Of a stretch of 64,000 nt of DNA, positions 1-14,800 are shown one piece after another; position 1 is the stretch's first letter; each line of letters starts with the position of its first letter. The notes below the pieces were generated by a model. The model had not been told where the DNA came from. It did no database searches and worked only from the letters and a program-made list of their open reading frames with translations. Origin of the DNA: Colletes latitarsis (Eukaryota > Arthropoda > Insecta > Hymenoptera > Colletidae); contig NC_135141.1 of assembly GCF_051014445.1 (NCBI RefSeq), forward strand, positions 2,914,001 through 2,978,000. Direction: 5' to 3'. The position numbers and the translations under genes were made by a program.

Positions 1-3000
1 TGTGCCAGATACGGGCATAACCCAGACCTAACCCAGACCAAACCGGTTTTATCCTCTAAACTATCGATCGAAACCTGGTTTTATTGACTGTTACTGTGTG
101 GTACCACATTACTACGTGATTCAAATCCGAAAAAACCCATAATCTGGCCAACAAGTATGCAAAGATGGCAAAATCATGAGCCAGATGCGGGCATAAGCCA
201 GACCTAACCCAGACCTAACCGGTTTTATCCTCTAAAATAGTGATCGAAACCAGCTTTAATTGACTGTTTCAATGTGGTACAACATTACTACGTGATTCAA
301 AACCGAAAAAACCCAGGATCAGGCCAACAAGTATGCGAAGAAGGCAAAATCATGTGCCAGATGCGGGCATAACCCACACCTAACCAAGACCAAACCGGTG
401 TGATCCTCTAAAATATTGATCGAAACCAGGTTTTATTGACTGCTACTGTGTGGTACCACATTACCACGTGATTCAAATCCGAAAAAACCCAGGATCTGAC
501 CAACAAGTATGCAAAGAAGGCAATATCATGAACCAGATGCGCGCATAACCCAGACCTAGACCAGACCTAACCGGTGTCATCCTCTAAAATATTGATCGAA
601 ACCAAGTTTAATGGGCAGTTTCAGTGTGGTATCACATTACTACCTGACTCAAACCCGAAAAAAACCCAGGATCTGGCCAACAAGTATGCGAAGAAGCCAA
701 ATCATGAGCCAGATGCGTGCATAACCCAGACCTAACCCAGACCTAACCGGTTTTATCCTCTAAAATATTGATCGAAACCAGGTTTTATTGACTGTTACTG
801 TGCGGTACCACATTACTACGTGATTCAAATCCGAAAAAACCCAGGATCTGGCCAACAAGTATGCGAAGAAGGCAAAATCTTGAGCCAGATGCGGGCATAA
901 GCCAGACCTAACCGGTTTTGTCCTCTAAAATATTGATCGAAACCAGGCTTTATTGACTGTTACTGTGTGGTACCACATTACTACGTGATTCAAATCCGAA
1001 AAAACCCAGGATCTGGCCAACAAGTATGCAAAGAAGGCAAAATCATGAGCCAGATGCGCGCATAACCCAGACCTAAACCAGACCTAACCGGTGTCATCCT
1101 CTAAAATATTGATCGAAACCAAGTTTAATGGGCCGCTTCAGTGTGGTACCACATTACTACGTGACACAAACCCGAAAAAACCCAGGTTCTGGCCAACAAG
1201 TATGCGAAGAAGGCAAAATCATGAGCCAGATGCGTGCATAACTCAGACCTAACCCAGACCAAACCGGTGTGATCCTCTAAAATATTGATCGAAACCAGGT
1301 TTAGTTGTCTGTTTCAATGTGGTACAACATTACTACGTGATTCAAACTTGAAGAAATTCAGGATCTGGCCAACATGTGTGCAAAGAAGGCAAAATCATGA
1401 GCCAGATGCGGGCATTACCCAGACCTGACCCAGACTTAACCGGTGTCGTCCTTTAAAATATTGATCGAAACCAAGTTTAGTGGACTGTTTTTGTGTGCTG
1501 CCACATTACTACGTAACTCAAACACGAAAAAACCCGGGATCTGGCCAACAAGTATGCGAAGAAGGCAAAATCATGAGCCAGATGCGTGCATAACCCAGAC
1601 CTAACCCAGACCTAACCGGTGTTATCCTCTAAAATGTTGGATCAAAACCAGCTTTAATTGACTGTTTCTGTGTGGTACCACATTACTACGTGATTCAAAA
1701 TCGAAAAAACCCAGGATCAGGCCAACAAGTATGCGAAGAAGGGAAAATCATGTGCCAGATACGGGCAAACCCAGACCTAACCCAGACCAAACCGGTGTGA
1801 TCCTCTAAAATATTGATCGAAACCAGGTTTTATTGACTGCTACTGTGTGGTGCCACATTACTACGTGATTCAAATCCGAAAAAACCCAGGATCTGACCAA
1901 CAAGTATGCAAAGAAGGCAATATCATGAGCCAGATGCGCGCATAACCCAGACCTAGACCAGACCTAACCGGTGTCATCCTCTAAAATATTGATCGAAACC
2001 AAGTTTAATGGGCAGTTTCAGTGTGGTATCACATTACTACGTGACTCAAACCCGAAAAAACCCAGGATCTGGCCAACAAGTATGCGAAGAAGGCAAAATC
2101 ATGTGCCAGATACGGGCAAACCCAGACCTAACCCAGACCTAACCGGTTTTATCCTCTAAAATATTGATCGAAACCAGGTTTTATTGACTGTTACTGTGTG
2201 GTACCACATTACTACGTGATTCAAATCCGAAAAAACCCAGGATCTGGCCAACAAGTATGCGAAGAAGGCAAAATCTTTAGCCAGATGCGGGCATAAGCCA
2301 GACCTAACCCAGACCTAACCGGTTTTATCCTCTAAAATATTGATCGAAACCAGGTTTTATTGACTGTTACTGCGTGGTACCACATTACTACGTGATTCAA
2401 ATCCGAAAAAACCCAGGATCTGACCAACAAGTATGCAAAGAAGGCAATATCATGAGCCAGATGCGCGCATAACCCAGACCTAGACCAGACCTAACCGGTG
2501 TCATCCTCTAAAATATTGATCGAAACCAAGTTTAATGGGCAGTTTCAGTGTGGTATCACATTACTACGTGACTCAAACCCGAAAAAACCCAGGATCTGGC
2601 CAACAAGTATGCGAAGAAGGCAAAATCATGAGCCAGATGCGTGCATAACCCAGACCTAACCCAGACCTAACCGGTTTTATCCTCTAAAATATTGATCGAA
2701 ACCAGGTTTTATTGACTGTTACTGTGTGGTACCACATTACTACGTGATTCAAATCCGAAAAAACCCAGGATCTGGCCAACAAGTATGCGAAGAAGGCAAA
2801 ATCTTGAGCCAGATGCGGGCATAAGCCAGACCTAACCGGTTTTGTCCTCTAAAATATTGATCGAAACCAGGCTTTATTGACTGTTACTGTGTGGTACCAC
2901 ATTACTACGTGATTCAAATCCGAAAAAACCCGGGATCTGGCCAACAAGTATGCAAAGAAGGCAAAATCATGAGCCAGATGCGCGCATAACCCAGACCTAA

Positions 3001-4099
3001 ACCAGACCTAACCGGTGTCATCCTCTAAAATATTGATCGAAACCAAGTTTAATGGGCCGCTTCAGTGTGGTACCACATTACTACGTGACTCAAACCCGAA
3101 AAAACCAAGGTTCTGGCCAACAAGTATGCGAAGAAGGCAAAATCATGAGCCAGATGCGTGCATAACTCAGACCTAACCCAGACCAAACCGGTGTGATCCT
3201 CTAAAATATTGATCGAAACCAGGTTTAATTGTCTGTTTCAATGTGGTACAACATTACTACGTGATTCAAACCCGAAGAAATTCAGGATCTGGCCAACATG
3301 TGTGCAAAGAAGGCAAAATCATGAGCCAGATGGGGGCATTACCCAGACCTAAACCAGACCTAACCGGTTTTATCCTCTAAAATAGTGATCGAAACCAGCT
3401 TTAATTGACTGTTTCAATGTGGAACAACATTACTACGTGATTCATACCCGAAGAAATTCAGGATCTGGCCAACATGTGTACAAAGAAGGCAAAATCATGA
3501 GCCAGATGCGGGCATAACCCAGACCTAACCCAGACTTAACCGGTGTCATCCTTTAAAATATTGATCGAAACCAAGTTTAGTGGACTGTTTCAGTGTGCTA
3601 CCACATTACTACGTAACTCAAACACGAAAAAACCCGGGATCTGGCCAACAAGTATGCGAAGAAGGCAAAATCATGAGCCAGATGCGTGCATAACCCAGAC
3701 CTAACCCAGACCTAACCGGTGTTATCCTCTAAAATGTAGATCAAAACCAGCTTTAATTGACTGTTTCTGTGTGTACCACATTACTGCCTGATTCAAAACC
3801 GAAAAAACCTAGGATCAGGCCAACAAGTATGCGAAGAAGGCAAAATCATGTGCCAGATACGGGCATAACCCAGACCTTACCCAGACCAAACCGGTGTGAT
3901 CCTCTAAAATATTGATCGAAACCAGGTTTAATTGTCTGTTTCAGTGTGGAACCACATTACTACGTGATTCAAGCCACAGAAAACCTAGGATCTGGCCAAC
4001 AAGAATGCGGAAAAGGTAAAATCATGAGCCAGCTGCGGGCATAACGCAGACCTAACCCAGACCTAACCGGTGTTATTCTCTAAAATGTGGATCGAAGCC

Positions 4100-5880
4100 A
4101 GCTTTAATTGACTGTTTCAGTGTGGTACCACATTACTACGTGACTCAAACCCGAAAAAACCCAGTTTCTGGCCAACAAGTATGCGAAGAAGGCAAAATCA
4201 TGAGCCAGATGTGGGCATAAGCCAGACCTAACCCAGACCTAACCGGTTTTATCCTCTAAAATATTCATCGAAACCAGGTTTTATTGACTGCTACTGTGTG
4301 GTACCACATTACTACGTGATTCAAACCCGAAAAGACCCAGGTTCTGGCCAAGAAGTATGCGAAGAAGACAAAATCATGAGCCAGATGCGGGCATAAGCCA
4401 GACCTAACCCAGACCTAACCGGTTTTATCCTCTAAAATATTGATTGAAACCTGGTTTTATTGACTGTTGCTGTGTGGTACCACATTACTACGTGATTCAA
4501 ATCCGAAAAAACCCAGGATCTGGCCAACAAGTATGCGAAGAAGGCAAAATCATGAGCCAGATGCGGGCATAACACAGACCTAACCGGTTTTATCCTCTAA
4601 AATATTGATCGAAACCAGGTTTTGTTGACTGTTTCGTTGTGGTACCGCATTACTACGTGATTCAAACAGGGTAAAACCCAGGTTCTGGCCAACAAGTATG
4701 CGAAGAAGGCAAAATCATGAGCCAGATGCGGGCATTAGCCAGACCAAACCCAGCCCTAACCTGTTTTATCCTCTTAAATATTGATCGAAACCAGGTTTTA
4801 TTGACTGTTACTGTGTGGTACCACATTACTACGTGATTCAAATCCGAAAAAACCCAGGATCTGGCCAACAAGTATGCAAAGAAGTCAAAATCATGAGCGA
4901 GATGCGGGCATAACCCAGACCTAACCCAGACCTAACCGGTGTTATCCTCTAAAATGTGGATCGAAACCAGCTTTAATTGACTGTTTTAGTGTGGTACCAC
5001 ATTACTACGTGATTCAAAACCGAAAAAACCCAGGATCAGGCCAACAAGTATGCGAAGAAGGCAAAATCATGTGCCAGATACGGGCATAACCCAGACCTAA
5101 CCCAGACCAAACCGGTGTGATCCTCTAAAATATTGATCGAAACCAGGTTTAATTGTCTGTTTCAGTGTGGTACCACATTACTACGTGACTCAAACCCGAA
5201 GAAACCCAGGTTCTGGCCAACAAGTATGCGAAGAAGGCAAAATCATGAGCCAGATGTGGGCATAAGCCAGACCTAACCCAGACCAAACCGGTTTTGTCCT
5301 GTAAAATATTGATCGAAACCAGCTTTAATTGACTGTTTCAATGTGGTACAACATTACTACGTGATTCAAATTCGAGAAAACCCAGGATCTGGCCAACAAG
5401 TATGCGAAGAAGGCAAAATCATGAACCAGATGCGGCCATAACCCAGACCTAACCCAGACCTAACCGGTTTTATCCTCTAAACTATCGATCGAAACCTGGT
5501 TTTATTGACTGTTACTGTGTGGTACCACATTACTACGTGATTCAAATCCGAAAAAACCCATAATCTGGCCAACAAGTATGCGAAGAAGGCAAAATCATGA
5601 GCCAGATGCGGGCATAAGCCAGACCTAACCCAGACCTAACCGGTGTCATCCTTTAAAATATTGATCGAAACCAGGTTTAATTGTCTGTTTCAGTGTGGAA
5701 CCACATTACTACGTGATTCAAGCCACAGAAAACCTAGGATCTGGCCAACAAGAATGCGGAAAATGTAAAATCATGAGCCAGCTGCGGGCATAACGCAGAC
5801 CTAACCCAGACCTAACCGGTGTTATTCTCTAAAATGTGGATCGAAGCCAGCTTTAATTGACTGTTTCAGTGTGGCACCAC
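4100..5880. repeat. Higher-order satellite block, copy at offset +4213
   Basis: This roughly ten-monomer block recurs at about 8313-10093 with a constant offset of 4,213 bp. Matching private variants include the ATATTCATCGAAACC variant (near 4265 and 8478), the CAAACAGGGTAAAACC variant (near 4663 and 8876) and AAGAATGCGGAAAATG (near 5750 and 9963). A related copy of the first part lies a further 1,749 bp on (about 10100-11560). The ends are approximate and were read by eye. Confidence 0.7.
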
Positions 5881-8800
5881 ATTACTACGTGACTCAAACC
5901 CGAAAAAACCCAGGTTCTGGCCAACAAGTATGCAAAGAAGGCAAAATCGTGAGCCAGATGCGGGCATTAGCCAGACCAAACCCAGCCCTAACCTGTTTTA
6001 TCCTCTTAAATATTGATCGAAACCAGGTTTTATTGACTGTTACTGTGTGGTACCACATTACTACGTGATTCAAATCCGAAAAAACCCAGGATCTGGCCAA
6101 CAAGTATGCAAAGAAGTCAAAATCATGAGCGAGATGCGGGCATAACCCAGACCTAACCCAGACCTAACCGGTGTTATCCTCTAAAACGTGGATCGAAACC
6201 AGCTTTAATTGACTGTTTTAGTGTGGTACCACATTACTACGTGATTCAAAACCGAAAAAACCCAGGATCAGGCCAACAAGTATGCGAAGAAGGCAAAATC
6301 ATGTGCCAGATACGGGCATAACCCAGACCTAACCCAGACCAAACCGGTGTGATCCTCTAAAATATTGATCGAAACCAGGTTTAATTGTCTGTTTCAGTGT
6401 GGTACCACATTACTACGTGACTCAAACCCGAAGAAACCCAGGTTCTGGCCAACAAGTATGCGAAGAAGGCAAAATCATGAGCCAGATGTGGGCATAAGCC
6501 AGACCTAACCCAGACCTAACCGGTTTTGTCCTGTAAAATATTGATCGAAACCAGCTTTAATTGACTGTTTCAATGTGGTACAACATTACTACGTGATTCA
6601 AATTCGAGAAAACCCAGGATCTGGCCAACAAGTATGCGAGGAAGGCAAAATCATGAGCCAGATGCGGCCATAACCCAGACCTAACCCAGACCTAACCGGT
6701 TTTATCCTCTAAACTATCGATCGAAACCTGGTTTTATTGACTGTTACTGTGTGGTACCACATTACTACGTGATTCAAATCCGAAAAAACCCATAATCTGG
6801 CCAACAAGTATGCAAAGATGGCAAAATCATGAGCCAGATGCGGGCATAAGCCAGACCTAACCCAGACCTAACCGGTGTCATACTTTAAAATGTTGATCGA
6901 AACCAAGATTAATGGACTGTTTCAGTGTGGTACCACATTACTACGTGACTCAGACCCGAAAAAACCCAGGATCTGGCCAACAAGTATGCGAAGAATGCAA
7001 AATCATGAGCCAGATGTGGGCATAAGCCAGACCTAACCCAGACCTAACCGGTTTTATCCTCTAAAATAGTGATCGAAACCAGCTTTAATTGACTGTTTCA
7101 ATGTGGTACAACATTACTACGTGATTCAAGCCACAGAAAACCTAGGATCTGGCCAACAAGAATGCGGAAAAGGTAAAATCATGAGCCAGGTGCGGGCATA
7201 ACGCAGACCTAACCCAGACCTAACCGGTGTTATCCTCTAAAATGTGGATCGAAGCCAGCTTTAATTGACTGTTTCAGTGTGCTACCACATTACTACGTAA
7301 CTCAAACACGAAAAAACCCGGGATCTGGCCAACAAGTATGCGAAGAAGGCAAAATCATGAGCCAGATGCGTGCATAACCCAGACCTAACCCAGACCTAAC
7401 CGGTGTTATCCCCTCAAATGTGGATCAAAACCAGCTCTAATTGACTGTTTCTGTGTGGTACCACATTACTACGTGATTCAAAACCGAAAAAACCCAGGAT
7501 CAGGCCAACAAGTATGCGAAGAAGGCAAAATCATGTGCCAGATACGGGCATAACCCAGACCTAACCCAGACCAAACCGGTGTGATCCTCTAAAATATTGA
7601 TCGAAACCAGGTTTAATTGTCTGTTTCAGTGTGGAACCACATTACTACGTGATTCAAGCCACAGAAAACCTAGGATCTGGCCAACAAGAATGCGGAAAAG
7701 GTAAAATCATGAGCCAGCTGCGGGCATAACGCAGACCTAACCCAGACCTAACCGGTGTTATTCTCTAAAATGTGGATCGAAGCCAGCTTTAATTGACTGT
7801 TTCAGTGTGGTACCTCATTACTACGTGACTCAAACCCGAAAAAACCCAGGTTCTGGCCAACAAGTATGCGAAGAAGGCAAAATCATGAGCCAGATGTGGG
7901 CATAAGCCAGACCTAACCCAGACCTAACCGGTTTTATCCTCTAAAATATTGATCGAAACCAGGTTTTATTGACTGCTACTGTGTGGTACCACATTACTAC
8001 GTGATTCAAACCCGAAAAGACCCAGGTTCTGGCCAACAAGTATGCGAAGAAGGCAAAATCATGAGCCAGATGTGGGCATAAGCCCGACCTAACCCAGACC
8101 TAACCGGTTTTATCCTATAAAATATTGATCGAAACCCGGTTTTGTTGACTGCTACTATGTGGTACCACATTACTACGTGATTCAAATCCGAAAAAACCCA
8201 GGATCTGGCCAACAAGTATGCAAAGAAGGCAAAATCATGAGCCAGATGCGCGCATAACCCAGATCTAAACCTGACCTAACCGGTGTCATCCTCTAAAATA
8301 TTGATCGAAACCAAGTTTAATGGGCCGCTTCAGTGTGGTACCACATTACTACGTGACTCAAACCCGAAAAAACCCAGGTTCTGGCCAACAAATATGCGAA
8401 GAAGGCAAAATCATGAGCCAGATGTGGGCATAAGCCAGACCTAACCCAGACCTAACCGGTTTTATCCTCTAAAATATTCATCGAAACCAGGTTTTATTGA
8501 CTGCTACTGTGTGGTGCGACATTACTACGTGATTCAAACCCGAAAAGACCCAGGTTCTGGCCAACAAGTATGCGAAGAAGACAAAATCATGAGCCAGATG
8601 CGGGCATAAGCCAGACCTAACCCAGACCTAACCGGTTTTATCCTCTAAAATATTGATTGAAACCTGGTTTTATTGACTGTTGCTGTGTGGTACCACATTA
8701 CTACGTGATTCAAATCCGAAAAAACCCAGGATCTGGCCAACAAGTATGCGAAGAAGGCAAAATCATGAGCCAGATGCGGGCATAACACAGACCTAACCGG

Positions 8801-11800
8801 TTTTATCCTCTAAAATATTGATCGAAACCAGGTTTTGTTGACTGTTTCGTTGTGGTACCGCATTACTACGTGATTCAAACAGGGTAAAACCCAGGTTCTG
8901 GCCAACAAGTATGCGAAGAAGGCAAAATCATGAGCCAGATGCGGGCATTAGCCAGACCAAACCTAGCCCTAACCTGTTTTATCCTCTTAAATATTGATCG
9001 AAACCAGGTTTTATTGACTGTTACTGTGTGGTACCACATTACTAAGTGATTCAAATCCGAAAAAACCCAGGATCTGGCCAACAAGTATGCAAAGAAGTCA
9101 AAATCATGAGCGAGATGCGGGCATAACCCAGACCTAACCCAGACCTAACCGGTGTTATCCTCTAAAATGTGGATCGAAACCAGCTTTAATTGACTGTTTT
9201 AGTGTGGTACCACATTACTACGTGATTCAAAACCGAAAAAACCCAGGATCAGGCCAACAAGTATGCGAAGAAGGCAAAATCATGTGCCAGATACGGGCAT
9301 AACCCAGACCTAACCCAGACCAAACCGGTGTGATCCTCTAAAATATTGATCGAAACCAGGTTTAATTGTCTGGTTCAGTGTGGTACCACATTACTACGTG
9401 ACTCAAACCCGAAGAAACCCAGGTTCTGGCCAACAAGTATGCGAAGAAGGCAAAATCATGAGCCAGATGTGGGCATAAGCCAGACCTAACCCAGACCTAA
9501 CCGGTTTTGTCCTGTAAAATATTGATCGAAACCAGCTTTAATTGACTGTTTCAATGTGGTACAACATTACTACGTGATTCAAATTCGAGAAAACCCAGGA
9601 TCTGGCCAACAAGTATGCGAAGAAGGCAAAATCATGAGCCAGATGCGGCCATAACCCAGACCTAACCCAGACCTAACCGGTTTTATCCTCTAAACTATCG
9701 ATCGAAACCTGGTTTTATTGACTGTTACTGTGTGGTACCACATTACTACGTGATTCAAATCCGAAAAAACCCATAATCTGGCCAACAAGTATGCGAAGAA
9801 GGCAAAATCATGAGCCAGATGCGGGCATAAGCCAGACCTAACCCAGACCTAACCGGTGTCATCCTTTAAAATATTGATCGAAACCAGGTTTAATTGTCTG
9901 TTTCAGTGTGGAACCACATTACTACGTGATTCAAGCCACAGTAAACCTAGGATCTGGCCAACAAGAATGCGGAAAATGTAAAATCATGAGCCAGCTGCGG
10001 GCATAACGCAGACCTAACCCAGACCTAACCGGTGTTATTCTCTAAAATGTGGATCGAAGCCAGCTTTAATTGACTGTTTCAGTGTGGTACCACATTACTA
10101 CGTGACTCAAACCCGAAAAAACCCAGTTTCTGGCCAACAAGTATGCGAAGAAGGCAAAATCATGAGCCAGATGTGGGCATAAGCCAGACCTAACCCAGAC
10201 CTAACCGGTTTTATCCTCTAAAATATTCACCGAAACCAGGTTTTATTGACTGCTACTGTGTGGTACCACATTACTACGTGATTCAAACCCGAAAAGACCC
10301 AGGTTCTGGCCAACAAGTATGCGAAGAAGGCAAAATCATGAGCCAGATGCGGGCATAAGCCAGACCTAACCCAGACCTAACCGGTTTTATCCTCTAAAAT
10401 ATTGATTGAAACCTGGTTTTATTGACTATTGCTGTGTGGTACCACATTACTACGTGATTCAAATCCGTAAAAACCCAGGATCTGGCCAACAAGTATGCGA
10501 AGAAGGCAAAATCATGAGCCAGATGCGGGCATAACACAGACCTAACCGGGTTTATCCTCTAAAATATTGATCGAAACCAGGTTTTGTTGACTGTTTCGTT
10601 GTGGTACCGCATTACTACGTGATTCAAACAGGGTAAAACCCAGGTTCTGGCCAACAAGTATGCGAAGAAGGCAAAATCATGAGCCAGATGCGGGCATTAG
10701 CCAGACCAAACCCAGCCCTAACCTGTTTTATCCTCTTAAATATTGATCGAAACCAGGTTTTATTGACTGCTACTGTGTGGTACCACATTACTACGTGATT
10801 CAAATCCGAAAAAACCCAGGATCTGGCCAACAAGTATGCAAAGAAGTCAAAATCATGAGCGAGATGCGGGCATAACCCAGACCTAACCCAGACCTAACCG
10901 GTGTTATCCTCTAAAATGTGGATCGAAACCAGCTTTAATTGACTGTTTTAGGGTGGTACCACATTACTACGTGATTCAAAACCGAAAAAACCCAGGATCA
11001 GGCCAACAAGTATGCGAAGAAGGCAAAATCATGTGCCAGATACGGGCATAACCCAGACCTAACCCAGACCAAACCGGTGTGATCCTCTAAAATATTGATC
11101 GAAACCAGGTTTAATTGTCTGTTTCAGTGTGGTACCACATTACTACGTGACTCAAACCCGAAGAAACCCAGGTTCTGGCCAACAAGTATGCGAAGAAGGC
11201 AAAATCATGAGCCAGATGTGGGCATAAGCCAGACCTAACCCAGACCTAACCGGTTTTGTCCTGTAAAATATTGATCGAAACCAGCTTTAATTGACTGTTT
11301 CAATGTGGTACAACATTACTACGTGATTCAAATTCGAGAAAACCCAGGATCTGGCCAACAAGTGTGCGAAGAAGGCAAAATCATGAGCCAGATGCGGCCA
11401 TAACCCAGACCTAACCCAGACCTAACCGGTTTTATCCTCTAAACTATCGATCGAAACCTGGTTTTATTGACTGTTACTGTGTGGTACCACATTACTACGT
11501 GATTCAAATCCGAAAAAACCCATAATCTGGCCAACAAGTATGCAAAGATGGCAAAATCATGAGCCAGATGCGGGCATAAGCCAGACCTAACCCAGACCTA
11601 ACCGGTGTCATCCTTTAAAATGTTGATCGAAACCAAGTTTAATGGACTGTTTCAGTGTGGTACCACATTACTACGTGACTCAGACCCGAAAAAACCCAGG
11701 ATCTGGCCAACAAGTATGCGAAGAATGCAAAATCATGAGCCAGATGTGGGCATAAGCCAGACCTAACCCAGACCTAACCGGTTTTATCCTCTAAAATATT

Positions 11801-14800
11801 GATCGAAACCAGGTTTAATTGTCTGTTTCAGTGTGGAACCACATTACTACGTGATTCAAGCCACAGAAAACCTAGGATCTGGCCAACAAGAATGCGGAAA
11901 AGGTAAAATCATGAGCCAGCTGCGGGCATAACGCAGACCTAACCCAGACCTAACCGGTGTTATTCTCTAAAATGTGGATCGAAGCCAGCTTTAATTGACT
12001 GTTTCAGTGTGGTACCTCATTACTACGTGACTCAAACCCGAAAAAACCCAGGTTCTGGCCAACAAGTATGCGAAGAAGGCAAAATCATGAGCCAGATGTG
12101 GGCATAAGCCAGACCTAACCCAGACCTAACCGGTTTTATCCTCTAAAATATTGATCGAAACCAGGTTTTATTGACTGCTACTGTGTGGTACCACATTACT
12201 ACGTGATTCAAACCCGAAAAGACCCAGGTTCTGGCCAACAAGTATGCGTAGAAGGCAAAATCATGAGCCAGATGTGGGCATAAGCCAGACATAACCCAGA
12301 CCTAACCGGTTTTATCCTCTAAAATATTGATTGAAACCTGGTTTTATTGACTGTTACTGTGTGGTACCACATTACTACGTGATTCAAATCCGAAAAAACC
12401 CAGGATCTGGCCAACAAGTATGCGTAGAAGGCAAAATCATGAGCCAGATGCGGGCATAACACAGACCTAACCCAGACCTAACCGGTTCTATCCTCTAAAA
12501 TATTGATCGAAACCAGGTTTTGTTGACTGTTCCGTTGTGGTAACGCATTACTACGTGATTCAAACAGGGTAAAACCCAGGTTCTGGCCAACAAGTATGCG
12601 AAGAAGGCAAAATCATGAGCCAGACGCGGGCATAACACAGACCTAACCCAGACCTAACCGGTTTTATCCTGTAAAATATTGATCGAAACCAGGTTTTGTT
12701 GACTGTTTCGTTGTGGTACCGCATTACTACGTGATTCAAACAGGGTAAAACCCAGGTTCTGGCCAACAAGTATGCGAAGAAGGCAAAATCATGAGCCAGA
12801 TGCGGGCATTAGCCAGACCAAACCCAGCCCTAACCTGTTTTAACCTCTTAAATATTGATCGAAACCAGGTTTTATTGACTGTTACTGTGTGGTACCACAT
12901 TACTACGTGATTCAAATCCGAAAAAACCCAGGATCTGGCCAACAAGTATGCAAAGAAGTCAAAATCATGAGCGAGATGCGGGCATAACCCAGACCTAACC
13001 CAGACCTAACCGGTGTTATCCTCTAAAATGTGGATCGAAACCAGCTTTAATTGACTGTTTTAGTGTGGTACCACATTACTACGTGACTCAAACCCGAAAA
13101 AACCCAGGTTCTGGCCAACAAGTATGCGAAGAAGGCAAAATCATGAGCCAGATGTGGGCATAAGCCCGACCTAACCCAGACCTAACCGGTTTTATCCTAT
13201 AAAATATTGATCGAAACCCGGTTTTGTTGACTGCTACTATGTGGTACCACATTACTACGTGATTCAAATCCGAAAAAACCCAGGATCTGGCCAACAAGTA
13301 TGCAAAGAAGGCAAAATCATGAGCCAGATGCGCGCATAACCCAGATCTAAGCCTGACCTAACCGGTGTCATCCTCTAAAATATTGATCGAAACCAAGTTT
13401 AATGGGCCGCTTCAGTGTGGTACCACATTACTACGTGACTCAAACCCGAAAAAACCCAGGTTCTGGCCAACAAATATGCGAAGAAGGCAAAATCATGAGC
13501 CAGATGCGTGCATAACTCAGACCTAACCCAGACCTAACCGGTTTTATCCTCTAAAATAGTGATCGAAACCAGCTTTAATTGACTGTTTCAATGTGGTACA
13601 ACATTACTACGTGATTCAAAACCGAAAAAACCGAGGATCAGGCCAACAAGTATGCGAAGAAGGCAAAATCATGTGCCGGATACGGGCATAACCCAGATCT
13701 AACCCAGACCAAACCGGTGTGATCCTCTAAAATATTGATCGAAACCAGGTTTAGTTGTCTGCTTCAGTGTGGAACCACATTACTACGTGATTCAATCCAC
13801 AGAAAACCTAGGATCTGGCCAACAAGAATGCGGAAAAGGTAAAATCATAAGCCAGATGCGGGCATAACTCAGACCTAACCCAGACCTAACCGGTGTTATC
13901 CTCTAAAATGTGGATCGAAGCCAGCTTTAATTGACTGTTTCAGTGTGGTACCACATTACTACGTGACTCAAACCCGAAAAAACCAAGGTTCTGGCCTAGA
14001 AGTATGCGAAGAAGGCAAAATCATGAGCCAGATGCGCGCATAACCCAGACCTAAACCACACCTAACCGGTGTCATCCTCTAAAATGTGGATCGAAGCCAG
14101 CTTTAATTGACTGTTTCAGTGTGGTACCACATTACTACGTGACTCAAACCCGAAAAACCCCAGGTTCTGGCCAACAAGTATGCGAGGAAGGCAAAATCAT
14201 GAGCCAGATGCGCGCATTACCCAGACCTAAACCAGACCTAACCGGTGTCATCCTCTAAAATATTGATCGAAACCAAGTTTAATGGGCCGTTTCAGTGTGG
14301 TATCACATTACTACGTGACTCAAACCCGAAAAAACCCAGGATCTGGCCAACAAGTATGCGAAGAAGGCAAAATCATCAGCCAGATGCGTGCATAACTCAG
14401 ACCAAAACCAGACCTAACCGGTTTTATCCTGTAAAATATTGATCGAAACCAGCTTTAATTGACTGTTTCAATGTGGTACAACATTACTACGTGATTCAAA
14501 TTCGAGAAAACCCAGGATCTGGCCAACAAGTATGCGAAGAAGGCAAAATCATGAGCCAGATGCGGGCATAAGCCAGACCTAACCCAGACCTAACTGGTTT
14601 TATCCTCTAAAATATTGATTGAAACCTGGTTTTATTGACTGTTACTGTGTGGTACCACATTACTACGTGATTCAAACCCGAAAAAACCCAGGATCTGGCC
14701 AACAAGTATGCAAAGAAGGCAATATCATGAGCCAGATGCGCGCATAACCCAGACCTAAACCAGACCTAACCGGTGTCATCCTCTAAAATATTGATCGAAA

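Noticed and set aside
4662..4871. About 69-residue minus-strand open frames (MLARSWVFSDLNH... type) that recur throughout both arrays
   Set aside because: They follow the 176-bp monomer, span parts of two monomers, shift frame with the non-triplet period and have no start context or family match. They are satellite translation artefacts.
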